Counted from the stretch's first letter, positions 1 through 7,730 are shown. The stretch is 21,343 nt of DNA from PSRI01 sp041484195 (GCA_041484195.1 JBGPHC010000049.1:1-21343), one strand, 5' to 3'. Program-made: numbers and translations. The notes: generated by a model not told the origin, from the letters alone.

Positions 1-86
1 AACAGAGACTTGCCGGTCCGGAATTGTTCTTTTACTTTTTGCTTGGCCTTTTCGTAATCGAATGGCTCTTGTTTTTCGTTTTCCAT
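1..86 (-). CDS. IS256-family transposase, N-terminal fragment (runs off the window)
   Basis: An ATG at 84-86 opens a minus-strand frame that stays open to the window edge, about 28 codons. It is hydrophilic and Lys/Glu rich, and the visible stretch FDYEKAKQKVKEQFRTGKSL looks like the start of Bacteroidota IS256-type transposases, where a short charged leader ends in an 'R/Y-x-GK-x-L' motif just before the conserved core. No catalytic DDE residues are visible because they lie beyond the edge. The upstream inverted-repeat-like end at 119-141 supports an IS. Family assignment rests on N-terminal similarity recalled from the family, so it is good but not proven. Confidence 0.65.
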   Translation of the reverse strand, partial: MENEKQEPFDYEKAKQKVKEQFRTGKSL

Positions 87-141
87 TTTACTGTGTTTAA
101 AGTTAAGATTTAACTTTTGACACAGTTCATTTTACACTCTC
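1..141 (-). mobile_element. Partial IS256-like insertion sequence, one end
   Basis: The transposase start (86) is followed outward by a short AT-rich leader and then, at 119-141, the sequence gacacagttcattttacact plus ctc. On the minus strand this begins GAGAGTGTAAAATGAACTGT, the form of terminal inverted repeat I associate with Bacteroidota IS256 elements. The element therefore seems to end near 141-142. The other end and the target duplication are outside the window, so the exact border cannot be confirmed. Confidence 0.5.
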
Positions 142-551
142 CGGTGCATTATTTATGTAGTTAATCATAGATTAAAATAAGCCTTCCAAGCAAACCAAAA
201 TTTAATCAAATGAAAATTTTTCGGCCCACTTGCGCCTTTCACATATTTCCCAAATAAGTGCGCCGTACTGAATGACAACGGAGTTTATCTTAGTAATCAA
301 TTCCAAGTTTTCTTTACATCCTTCTCCCCGGCATAGCCATATTACCAACTATCGAGAATTTCAACAAATCCAGGATCAAACATACTTCAGATTAATGTGG
401 GGACAAGTGCACCGGCTGACTATCAGCAAAGCATATCTTCAATTACCTTTTCGAATCGACCGCTACCCGACTCCTTGTCTCTAAACCTTTCCCCTTTAAA
501 ATGGCCTAATTAGCCTTACAGAAATTTTTGAGACCATTACAAACCCACTGC
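142..551. other. Gene-poor region between the IS end and the first chromosomal gene
   Basis: About 410 bases with no convincing gene. A 70-codon plus-strand frame at 272-484 has no family resemblance, no ribosome binding site and a composition typical of random AT-rich DNA. No repeat, tRNA or strong hairpin was seen. It may be decayed sequence beside the insertion. Confidence 0.5.
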
Positions 552-725
552 CTATTCCTTCTTTTTGATATTATCCGCCGCCAGGAAAACAATGCCGATG
601 GCCGCCCAGAAAACAGACTTGATCCAGTTGCGGGTTTGAAATGCTTCCAATACAGCCACTCCAAAGAAGAGAAGAAACACGGTGAAGTTCGTGCCTAACC
701 TGATTTTTTTCATCGAATGAATCAT
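552..725 (-). CDS. Small two-helix membrane protein, function unknown
   Basis: A frame of 57 residues starting at the ATG at 723-725; a longer version could start at a TTG at 752. It has a short basic N-terminus (MKKIRLG), a hydrophobic segment (about residues 13-27), a short polar turn with QTRNW, a second hydrophobic segment (about 34-49) and a Lys-rich tail, giving a plausible helical hairpin with charged ends. It lies 70 bases downstream of the 796-1191 lipoprotein on the same strand and may be the last gene of that unit. I do not recognise a family. Small size and weak start signals keep confidence moderate. Confidence 0.5.
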   Translation of the reverse strand: MIHSMKKIRLGTNFTVFLLFFGVAVLEAFQTRNWIKSVFWAAIGIVFLAADNIKKKE

Positions 726-795
726 TTCTACAAAATAAGCTTTTTTGTCCAATCAACTTGCTTTGAGGTTCACAATATGGGGCGCAAAAATGAAA

Positions 796-1191
796 TCAGG
801 AATTCTTCCTGGTTACAGACAGAGATTTAAGCACTAATTTATCTTTGGCAAGCGATATGATCTTATAAACATAAATGAAATCCTTTCCTTCAATTGTAAA
901 ACGGTCTCCTTTCAATGTCCATTTTTCCTGTATCGTGAGGTTGCCCTCGCCGGGCGCTATTGGATGCGATATTAAAACCCCTTTATCCTTTATCTCAAAG
1001 CCTGACCTTCCCCTGGCCGGTGGCAAACGATATGTAACGGGCCGGTATGTCGTCAATTTTTGGGCAATATCATCTTCCTCAGTCGAATGAATCCAATACT
1101 GATACAATGAACTATCCTGTTCTGATTGCAATTTTATATTTTGAGAACAGCAGGACAGCACGCAACAAAGCAAGGTCAATTTTTCCAGCAT
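796..1191 (-). CDS. Small lipoprotein of uncharacterised family (PPARGRxGFE type)
   Basis: 131 residues. The N-terminus (MLEKLTLLCCVLSCCSQ) is a short lipoprotein signal with a VLSC lipobox around Cys14, so the mature protein is probably membrane-anchored in the envelope. The body carries a W-x-HSTEED motif (about residues 33-40), YRP (49-51) and PPARGRSGFE (57-66), followed by alternating beta-strand-like segments. I recall this W-x-HS-x-EE / YRP / P-P-x-RGR-x-G-F pattern from small bacterial hypothetical proteins of unknown function; a lipocalin-like or small beta-barrel fold is possible. The start lies 29 bases after the stop of the M43 protease gene, so the two are probably co-transcribed. 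A role as partner or inhibitor of the protease is only a guess. Confidence 0.75.
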   Translation of the reverse strand: MLEKLTLLCCVLSCCSQNIKLQSEQDSSLYQYWIHSTEEDDIAQKLTTYRPVTYRLPPARGRSGFEIKDKGVLISHPIAPGEGNLTIQEKWTLKGDRFTIEGKDFIYVYKIISLAKDKLVLKSLSVTRKNS

Positions 1192-1220
1192 GTTCTGAAC
1201 AAATTAGCTCCTGTTCCGAA

Positions 1221-3476
1221 TCATTTCTTTCGCAGGAACAGCCAGGCACCAATAAAGATAATCAATATCAGGATGAGCCACCACCACCAGTCAAGTCCTT
1301 TACCCGGAACCTTTCCGGTCGCCGCGGGTTGTAAATCATCTTCAGAAGTCCTGGGATTGCGAACGTTGAAATCCTGCCCTCCTACCCTCTTTTCAGTGCC
1401 ATTATTATCCAGGGCAAATTGCTCAACGTTTACATGAAACAGTTTATGTACCGCCCAGGGCACATGTTTGGTAAATTCAAAATTCATTCTTATCGCTGCA
1501 ATCTGGTTGGGTTCAAATGAAAGACCACCAATATAAGCGCCGGATTTTTCAACGAGGAGCGTGAATTTCTCATTGGTTTCACTAACCCCTTCGGCTTTTT
1601 TACCGGCCCTTTCCCAAATTGAGTACAATTTTTCTCCCAGCTTCACCCTGATTTTTCCCACATCGGTGAATGCCACCTTATGGTCATCGGGTATGGCAGT
1701 GAATACCAGCCTCGCTCCCCTCATGATGCTCCTGTCCATATTACCCACAATCACATCGGCTGCTCTACTTCCTCCGGCGGAAGCCACAACTTCCACATTT
1801 TTCCATACGATCTTGTTGTTATTCTTGACATAATTCCAAAGGTCTCCTGCTACAGGGGGACTGGTCAAACCAAATCCCGGAGCCGGAGCCGTCTCAATTC
1901 TTGCAAGCAGACAGAAATGTCCAGCATCAGCGCCGAAAGTTGCGTAATCACTTATATTAGGTGTGTTCCATGAAAAATCCACGATTTGTGTTGTGGTTCC
2001 GGTCACGGTCACGGGTACTGTACCAACCTCGCCTCCCATCGCAGGTGGTCCCGCAATGGTTCCATCCCAGGGTGCAGGCCAGGAAAGCGCACTTGATGCT
2101 TTTGCCCAGAAAAGACGAACCGTAGCAGTACCGTTTGTACCGCAAACGCTGTTTCGAATTCTTACATACACGTGGTTCAGGCTGTTGGAGACGGGATTCT
2201 GATGTTGCTGGTCCGTAGTGCCGGCAGCATTACGAACCCAAATGTCTTCACTCACATACATTACATCGGAAATAATATTTGGCTCTGCGCCTACATCATC
2301 CGGTTTATCCTGACTCCAGAGATTGGCTGTAGTTCCAGTGCCAACCGGTATTAGGGCATCAGAAGACAGAATTGCGGCTCGCGAACCATACAGACAGGCA
2401 TCCACTCTTTCCTTTTGACCACTGGTAAACATTGCATAGCAGAAGTCGGAACTGTAGTCCATATAATTTTCCCACATATCATTATGGTCTGTGGGCGTTT
2501 CGGTGCAGGTGTTTCTGGTAGCAGCAGGACAAGCGCCAAGAGGAGTTTCTACATTCTGTGGGGGCGTGTCACAAATATGATCGCCGCTGGATGAGCAATC
2601 AGTTGCGGTGGTACCAAAACAGCCATTCACCGTACCATCCGGCTGGAATATGTGAAACAGGTTTAGCCAATGCCCCGTTTCGTGAACCAATGTTCTTCCT
2701 CCCGCTGTATTGGCGTTCAAAGTAGTGCCGGTTCCGGTACTTCCAAAGCAGCGATAATCCACTACCACGCCATCTACGTTCGCGGGAAATTCAGGAAAAG
2801 AAGAATATCCGAATAAAATGCCGCCGGTACTGTTCGGCGCGAGTTTACAAACCCAAATATTGAAATACCGATCCCTTGGCCATGCATCCAATCCACCTGC
2901 GCCATTTGATTTCACTGGGTTATTAGCCAATAATTGATCATCTGTTCCTGTTGACCAGGGTGTAGTGAATTGCGTCACTGTAGTATTTCTGCGGTCAATT
3001 CCAGTTGTGGCCACGCAATTGGGATCCCGCACCGCCAGTTGAAACTGGATTTGCATATCGGCACGGACTCCGGTAAACTCTGCCGGAACCGTTTCAGTAT
3101 TTAAATTCCTATAATCCCTGTTAAGGATTTCTATCTGGTTATTGATTTGAGCGTCTGTAATATTCTGATCGGTTGCATTCCACAATACATGCACTACTAC
3201 CGGAATGATGATGGCCGATGCCCGCGCCCCATCCGGTCCGGGAACTCCTTTATTGTCTTCTCCCTTATTGAGATTGATCCTGTATTGTAAGGTGAATCGC
3301 TCCAACTGCTCATACCTCTTTGCGAAATCGCCACCCTTAGCCATCAATTGGTTATAACCCGTCTCGCTGCCACAGGTACGTTTAATGACAGGCCCCTGGG
3401 CTTTGATCCCGGTTTTGATCAGCATAGCGAAACAAATCAAAACTATCCATTTGGTCATTTTGGTTAGAGTCCTCAT
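1221..3476 (-). CDS. Secreted M43-family zinc metalloprotease with C-terminal membrane anchor
   Basis: 751 residues. An N-terminal signal peptide (about 1-26, ending KAQ) directs export. The catalytic domain shows the metzincin zinc site HETGHWLNLFH (His265, Glu266, His269, His275), a Cys-rich stretch with CDTPPQ, and a Met-turn NYMDY near residue 339, all typical of M43 (pappalysin/cytophagalysin) peptidases. Residues about 385-560 form a beta-sandwich-like region opening with WSQD and containing SEDIWVRN and HVYVRIRN. The C-terminus is odd: DWWWW, a hydrophobic helix (about 731-748) and RKK, which looks like a membrane anchor. Family members in Bacteroidota often end in a type IX secretion signal, which I do not see here. 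It is the first gene of a minus-strand unit with the lipoprotein at 796-1191. Confidence 0.93.
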   Translation of the reverse strand: MRTLTKMTKWIVLICFAMLIKTGIKAQGPVIKRTCGSETGYNQLMAKGGDFAKRYEQLERFTLQYRINLNKGEDNKGVPGPDGARASAIIIPVVVHVLWNATDQNITDAQINNQIEILNRDYRNLNTETVPAEFTGVRADMQIQFQLAVRDPNCVATTGIDRRNTTVTQFTTPWSTGTDDQLLANNPVKSNGAGGLDAWPRDRYFNIWVCKLAPNSTGGILFGYSSFPEFPANVDGVVVDYRCFGSTGTGTTLNANTAGGRTLVHETGHWLNLFHIFQPDGTVNGCFGTTATDCSSSGDHICDTPPQNVETPLGACPAATRNTCTETPTDHNDMWENYMDYSSDFCYAMFTSGQKERVDACLYGSRAAILSSDALIPVGTGTTANLWSQDKPDDVGAEPNIISDVMYVSEDIWVRNAAGTTDQQHQNPVSNSLNHVYVRIRNSVCGTNGTATVRLFWAKASSALSWPAPWDGTIAGPPAMGGEVGTVPVTVTGTTTQIVDFSWNTPNISDYATFGADAGHFCLLARIETAPAPGFGLTSPPVAGDLWNYVKNNNKIVWKNVEVVASAGGSRAADVIVGNMDRSIMRGARLVFTAIPDDHKVAFTDVGKIRVKLGEKLYSIWERAGKKAEGVSETNEKFTLLVEKSGAYIGGLSFEPNQIAAIRMNFEFTKHVPWAVHKLFHVNVEQFALDNNGTEKRVGGQDFNVRNPRTSEDDLQPAATGKVPGKGLDWWWWLILILIIFIGAWLFLRKK

Positions 3477-4179
3477 TTTGGCTGGTTTTAGATAAAAAAG
3501 ATAGTAGAATGTCTTGCAAATTTCCCTTCCATTAATTATCCTGCCTGACTAATAAATTTGAATATTTGTGCAATGTGGGAAGTCCAGATAGAAAGGATTG
3601 CCACTGTTTAGAAAAGGCGTAATAGTCTGTGTAGGATTTTAAATTCTTCTTTTTGTGTGTCAGGATCACTAAAAGGTAATAAGTTTTTATACTTAATAAA
3701 ATACCATTTACTGGTAATAGGGTTTACACTTACCCCACGCCAATTGCCTCCACAGTTTTCCCAATTCCAGACCAAAACCCCGTATAAATACGCTTGCGCC
3801 TTGACTATCAAATGCCTAATTTCGAAACGGCTAATGTGCTTATCAGGGCAGTTTTGACATCATTCAAAATTTAAAGACCTTCAATCCTGGATCAATGGAA
3901 TTTGAAAATTGATGAATCGGCCGCTGGAACCCTGGCTCTGGAAAAATAACTAAGCTTACCCTCAAAAAAAATCGTGGACCATATCTGAAATTGGTGGTCA
4001 ATTGCATAGATGTGAAGATCATTCAGTTCAAGTCACCAGGCTTGCAGTTAAGTAATTATTCGCATGAGCTTATCCGATACAAAAGCAGGCCCATGCACTA
4101 CAAACAAATTCCCCAATCCACTCTATAGAATCTCCTGCCCTCGCCTTCTTCGCAATTGTAAATATTTTAAAGGAATCGA
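3477..4179. other. Long divergent intergenic region
   Basis: About 700 bases between the divergent M43 protease gene and the three-gene operon. It holds an open minus-strand frame described separately (3608-3811) and otherwise AT-rich DNA without recognisable genes. It should contain the promoters of both units, but no TAnnTTTG box with a matching upstream TTG stood out on either strand. Confidence 0.5.
3608..3811 (-). CDS. Possible small gene or gene remnant, function unknown
   Basis: A 67-codon frame beginning at a TTG; the frame stays open upstream to 3859 (83 codons in all) but contains no ATG or GTG start. The composition looks protein-like: many aromatics, an NCGGNWRG motif, NPITSKWYF and LPFSDPDTQKEEF. 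It is not antisense to another gene, so it is not a shadow. With no good start and no recognised family, it may be the decayed end of a gene that lost its N-terminus, perhaps linked to nearby IS activity. Confidence 0.3.
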   Translation of the reverse strand: MIVKAQAYLYGVLVWNWENCGGNWRGVSVNPITSKWYFIKYKNLLPFSDPDTQKEEFKILHRLLRLF

Positions 4180-4986
4180 ATGAAAACAATTAGCCCCGCC
4201 AGCACCAATAATTCCCGGATCATAGGGGGTTGCAAATGCAGCAGCAGACAATCCTCTCCCGGAAAAAAAACTCCCTGCATCACTGTGGATACCCCATTTG
4301 AGAAACCCGACCTTGCCACATATAGCCAGGATGAGCAGATAGCTTCCGGCAATATACCTACCTGGAACAGTCCGGATATCCTGACCAATGTAACTCTCCC
4401 TTTCAAACTCTTGCCAGAGGCAGAGATCACTGTGCGCAATTTGTCGGCCACGCCAGCCAGTAATGCTCTGGTGCATATCTTCACCTCTCCTTTTGGCATT
4501 GGCACTCAGGAAACCATACAATTGTCGCAACTGGTCAATATCGGCGGAGGACAGCAGATTACCCTCAAATATCCCTGGAGCCAGGCCATTCTTGCGGGAG
4601 ACCAACGTGTGGGCATTCATATCCGCATCGAACATCCTTACGATGAGAAACTGATCAATAATTTCGGCAGTCAGGTGATTGATGCAGCCTATACATCAGT
4701 AGCGGGAAGAAATTTCAGCATCCTTGTACCGGTTGTCAATAACAGCGCTTTCAACCAGACTCTACAGTTCCAGATCCTGCCAACCGATATCAATGCCACG
4801 CTGAATGCTTCCGCCCATGCATTCGCACCTTTTGAACAGATAAATCTAACGTTGCATTCGGTGGTACCGAATTTCCTTCACGGCACTCCGGACTCGCCCC
4901 TTCAAAGAGAAGTCACGGTGCTGGCCAGGCAGACAAGCGGCACCATCATCGGAGGGACAACCCTGATTATTTATATAGACAACTAA
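4180..4986 (+). CDS. Soluble double beta-sandwich (CARDB/Ig-like) protein, function unknown
   Basis: 268 residues, starting at ATG 4180 after an AAAGGAA ribosome-binding-like site. There is no signal peptide or membrane segment. The N-terminus (1-35) is polar with a C-K-C pair and a further Cys33. From residue 48 (YSQD) it becomes a series of beta-strand-like segments. One unit covers about 62-150, with NSPDI, EITVRN and a VHIFTSPFGIG strand; a second covers about 178-267, with NFSILVPVVNNS and ending in LIIYIDN. The pattern of N-x-S/A-x-x-A-x-x-V after a V-R-N strand recalls CARDB-type domains. It is the first gene of a tight operon, with the next gene 10 bases downstream. No enzyme motif is seen, so a binding or scaffold role is a guess. 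Confidence 0.75.
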   Translation: MKTISPASTNNSRIIGGCKCSSRQSSPGKKTPCITVDTPFEKPDLATYSQDEQIASGNIPTWNSPDILTNVTLPFKLLPEAEITVRNLSATPASNALVHIFTSPFGIGTQETIQLSQLVNIGGGQQITLKYPWSQAILAGDQRVGIHIRIEHPYDEKLINNFGSQVIDAAYTSVAGRNFSILVPVVNNSAFNQTLQFQILPTDINATLNASAHAFAPFEQINLTLHSVVPNFLHGTPDSPLQREVTVLARQTSGTIIGGTTLIIYIDN

Positions 4987-4996
4987 ACTATAGACC

Positions 4997-5407
4997 ATGT
5001 ATTGGTTCGTTCGGATATTTCTGAGTCTTCATTTCCTCACAAGGAGGCTGAGTATCTGCCAGCTTACCGGGTTCATCGCGGGCGCCGTGGCGGGTCTCAT
5101 ATTGTTGTTGCTATTCTATGCACAGGGAGCCGTATTGGCATTCGCCGGCCCAACTCTTTGGAAACTTGTGCTCCTGCTGACCGCCTTTTGTTGGATGATG
5201 ATGATCCTGATCCTCTGTCCATTGTGCCACTATGCCTTCACGTCAGTAGCCTTCCCCACCCTTGTGAATTGTTTCTTTACCTGCCTTTTCACTACGCTGC
5301 TCTGCAACTATTTGCAGGCCTGGCTCTGGGCACCTTTTATCGGCATCCTGGTTGGGATCATCGTTGGTACTCTCTTATGTTATCTTAACCGAATCTTAAA
5401 ACTTTAG
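4997..5407 (+). CDS. Four-helix integral membrane protein, function unknown
   Basis: 136 residues, almost entirely hydrophobic. Four membrane segments can be read at about residues 23-48, 55-77, 84-106 and 110-131, with a basic N-terminal face (LTRRLS, 14-19) suggesting cytoplasmic N and C termini. It has eight cysteines, including a C-P-L-C pair (74-77), unusual for a small inner-membrane protein. The gene sits 10 bases after the beta-sandwich gene and 4 bases before the next gene, so translation is probably coupled. I recognise no family; possible roles are a membrane partner or chaperone for the following hydrophobic protein. Confidence 0.72.
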   Translation: MYWFVRIFLSLHFLTRRLSICQLTGFIAGAVAGLILLLLFYAQGAVLAFAGPTLWKLVLLLTAFCWMMMILILCPLCHYAFTSVAFPTLVNCFFTCLFTTLLCNYLQAWLWAPFIGILVGIIVGTLLCYLNRILKL

Positions 5408-5411
5408 TGAT

Positions 5412-6326
5412 ATGCCCTGCATTGAAAGAAGACCACATTGCGGAGAGGCCGCGTCTGGAACCTCCGGCACTCCCACACCCCTCCAGGGTATTGGTTCCAT
5501 CATCGGGATCATATCCCTCATTTTTACCATCATCGGAATCATAAAGGGGATCCCGGCCGTGCTCGCATTCCTGGGAGCAGGCGCACCCATCGTTGGTGGT
5601 TTTTTGGCAGGCGTTGCCGTACTCGTAATCGTAATGCTATTTGCCATGGACCGCTGTAATGATGTCAAGGGTTCCACCGAATGTGTTTCGGGAGTCGTGA
5701 GAGAGGTGGTCGAAACGGATTTCAATCCTTTGTTTCCATATGCCGCTATGCATAACCGTGTTGATCTGGTGGTGAAGTCGGTCTATTGGGATGTTGTGGA
5801 AACCAATTTCGCAAAAGTATTTTGCACGGAAGATGAGATTCCCCGTAAGTCAGAGATCATTCGCTGTTATTATTATACCGAAAAAGTCTGCAGTGCCGCG
5901 CAGGGCGCAATTGTGGGTGCGGCACTGGGCGTCATCGCGGGGCTTGCCATAGCAGCGATTGTTGCCGCGGCTATTGGTTGCCTGACTATTATTTTCTGCC
6001 TTTTGGCCATCCTGGTCGCCATCCTCATAGTGGCCGCACTCGCCCTCGCCGGTGCAGCCGCGGGAGGTTATGTAGGCGAACAAACTGCGGGAGATACTAC
6101 TCCATCCGACAGCAGCGGGAATGTAATCAGCAACGGCGCACTCATCAGCGTCACGGGTAACCTGGTGATGCGCGGCGATGATGGTAATGCCAATGTGTTC
6201 TGGTGGGTCGGCTCTACCGCGCCTCATGGCATCATCAGTCCTTCTACGGCTACCCCATATAGTTACTGCGACCTCGATGAACAAATTCCGGCCGACAGTT
6301 GCGCCACGATACCCGTGATATTATGA
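5412..6326 (+). CDS. Cys-rich membrane protein with two glycine-rich hydrophobic blocks, function unknown
   Basis: 304 residues. A short polar Cys-containing N-terminus is followed by a hydrophobic hairpin-like block (about 27-78). Next comes a polar region (80-162) with five cysteines and aromatic stretches such as RCYYYTEKVC. A second long hydrophobic block (about 163-222) is rich in Gly and Ala with G-x3-G spacings (GAIVGAALGVIAG), a glycine-zipper pattern that favours tight helix packing. The C-terminal 80 residues are polar and beta-like, with NVFWWVGSTAPHG and two further cysteines. There is no Sec signal. It closes the three-gene operon. The layout is compatible with a pore- or oligomer-forming membrane protein, but this is inference and no known family was recognised. 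Confidence 0.72.
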   Translation: MPCIERRPHCGEAASGTSGTPTPLQGIGSIIGIISLIFTIIGIIKGIPAVLAFLGAGAPIVGGFLAGVAVLVIVMLFAMDRCNDVKGSTECVSGVVREVVETDFNPLFPYAAMHNRVDLVVKSVYWDVVETNFAKVFCTEDEIPRKSEIIRCYYYTEKVCSAAQGAIVGAALGVIAGLAIAAIVAAAIGCLTIIFCLLAILVAILIVAALALAGAAAGGYVGEQTAGDTTPSDSSGNVISNGALISVTGNLVMRGDDGNANVFWWVGSTAPHGIISPSTATPYSYCDLDEQIPADSCATIPVIL

Positions 6327-6451
6327 AGTGGTTTTCAAAGCATGACTAGCCAAAGTATGTAAAGATTGCTTCGATGATTCAATCAGGTGTTCGTGTTCCT
6401 ATGATATACATCTTGGTTTTGATATGGTCCCAACAGCCAGAACCTCCCAAT

Positions 6452-6465
6452 TGATAAGCTTATCA
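6452..6465. repeat. Perfect 14-bp palindrome
   Basis: TGATAAGCTTATCA reads the same on both strands with no loop. It lies 126 bases after the three-gene operon and about 230 bases before the cytochrome start. Such a symmetric site could bind a dimeric regulator, but it is single-copy as far as I can see and could occur by chance. Confidence 0.3.
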
Positions 6466-6606
6466 TAAGAAAATTAACTCTGAAAAACATGCCCCCGACT
6501 TACATTACCGGATTGATATTCACTGAATAGGATCCCCACCCCTTCCACAATCCCACGACTGCAGCTATTTCCCTGACTCTGATAATAATAAGCAAAGCAA
6601 TTTTTG

Positions 6607-6614
6607 TACATTTG
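6607..6614 (+). promoter_or_regulatory. Possible -7 box for the cytochrome gene
   Basis: TACATTTG fits the Bacteroidota -7 consensus TAnnTTTG exactly and is 81 bases upstream of the cytochrome ATG. No TTG is present at the expected -33 spacing, so the match is partial. Confidence 0.35.
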
Positions 6615-6694
6615 ATGGATATTTTTTATTTACTTCCTTATCCCGAATCCGATTCATCCTTTGAAGCTTTCATTTGATTCAACTATCACATAGA

Positions 6695-7672
6695 ATGAAA
6701 AATTCAAGATCAAATTGGATATTGGCGATTGGAATAGTGATCGTGCTGCCCGTTACTATTTATTATCTGCTCTGGCGCGTGAAGCAGGAAGTTCCTGGGA
6801 AATATGCCTGGGTGGCGCCTGACAGTTCCTCCATACCGTCCACAGCCGAGGGAGCACTGATCCACTACGGAAAATCACTCTTTAGCAATACATCATATTA
6901 CCTGGGGCCCAAGGGCATTGTTGCCAAAATAAGCAATGGCATGAATTGCCAGAACTGTCACCTGGACGCGGGTGCCAGGAATTTTGGGAATTCCCTTTCG
7001 GCCGTGGCATCAACATATCCAAAATATAGGCCAAGAAGCGGGCGAAATGAGTCTGTAGAATTTCGAATCAACGAATGCCTTGAAAGAAGTCTCAATGGCG
7101 AAAAACTGGATAGTCTGAGACTGGAAATGAGGGCCCTGGTGGCCTATCTGCGCTGGCTGGGCAAAGACGTTCCCAGGAATATAATACCGACAGGTGCCGG
7201 TCTTGCCGAGATCAGTTTCCTGGATCGGGCTGCAGACACCGTTAGAGGGAGAACCATCTATGCGGCCAAATGCATCACCTGTCATGGGATCCATGGCGCC
7301 GGCGTTCGCAATCCGGATTCATCCGGCTTCGTGTATCCTCCACTGTGGGGTCCCGATAGTTATAATACAAGCGCGGGCCTGTTCCGGTTGTCAAGGTTCG
7401 CTTCATTCATTTCCTGCAATATGCCCTTTGGCACGGCCAGCCACGCCAAACCACAATTAAGCCATGAAGAATGCTGGGACCTCGCGGCCTATGTGAACAG
7501 CCAGGTCAGGCCTGATAGAAAATTCCCCTATGATTGGCCTGACATCAAGAATAAGCCTGCAGATTATCCATTCGGTCCTTATGCCGATGCATTCTCAGAA
7601 GCTGCACACAAATATGGACCCTGGGGACCTATCAAAGAATCAAAACATCTGGCGGCAAGTATTGCGAAATGA
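6695..7672 (+). CDS. tsdA: TsdA-like dihaem cytochrome c (putative thiosulfate dehydrogenase)
   Basis: 325 residues from ATG 6695 (a TTG 21 bases upstream is less likely). Residues 9-27 form a hydrophobic anchor or signal, placing the protein on the outer face of the cytoplasmic membrane. Two c-type haem sites are visible, CQNCH (85-89) and CITCH (193-197), so it holds two cytochrome c domains. Between them the INECLERSLNG segment with Cys128 matches the region where TsdA enzymes supply a Cys haem ligand, and Met243 in CNMPFG suits the second haem. TsdA oxidises thiosulfate to tetrathionate, or runs in reverse. Related dihaem cytochromes with other electron partners cannot be excluded. It converges on a DsrE-like gene, supporting a sulfur or redox role. 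Confidence 0.82.
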   Translation: MKNSRSNWILAIGIVIVLPVTIYYLLWRVKQEVPGKYAWVAPDSSSIPSTAEGALIHYGKSLFSNTSYYLGPKGIVAKISNGMNCQNCHLDAGARNFGNSLSAVASTYPKYRPRSGRNESVEFRINECLERSLNGEKLDSLRLEMRALVAYLRWLGKDVPRNIIPTGAGLAEISFLDRAADTVRGRTIYAAKCITCHGIHGAGVRNPDSSGFVYPPLWGPDSYNTSAGLFRLSRFASFISCNMPFGTASHAKPQLSHEECWDLAAYVNSQVRPDRKFPYDWPDIKNKPADYPFGPYADAFSEAAHKYGPWGPIKESKHLAASIAK

Positions 7673-7730
7673 TGCTTCAGTCTGCACCATTTCCGAAAGG
7701 AATTCCCACGCCAGTCACAATAAATAACAA

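Larger units (their letters stand above)
6327..6694. other. Intergenic region between the orphan operon and the cytochrome gene
   Basis: About 370 bases without a convincing gene. It contains a perfect 14-base palindrome at 6452-6465 and a TACATTTG box at 6607-6614, both listed separately. No clear terminator for the upstream operon was found. Confidence 0.5.

Noticed and set aside
272..484. A 70-codon frame beside the IS end
   Set aside because: No start signals, no recognised motif and random-looking composition.
4123..4635. A 170-codon minus-strand frame
   Set aside because: It overlaps the 4180 gene, which has a ribosome binding site and a coherent beta-strand pattern; the minus frame has neither.
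5002..5388. A second plus-strand frame overlapping the four-helix gene
   Set aside because: The 4997-5407 frame gives four clean membrane helices and tight spacing to both neighbours; the other frame is a shifted shadow.
5850..6284. A 144-codon minus-strand frame
   Set aside because: It mirrors the Cys-rich membrane protein gene; the plus-strand frame is better supported by operon spacing and coherent hydrophobic blocks.
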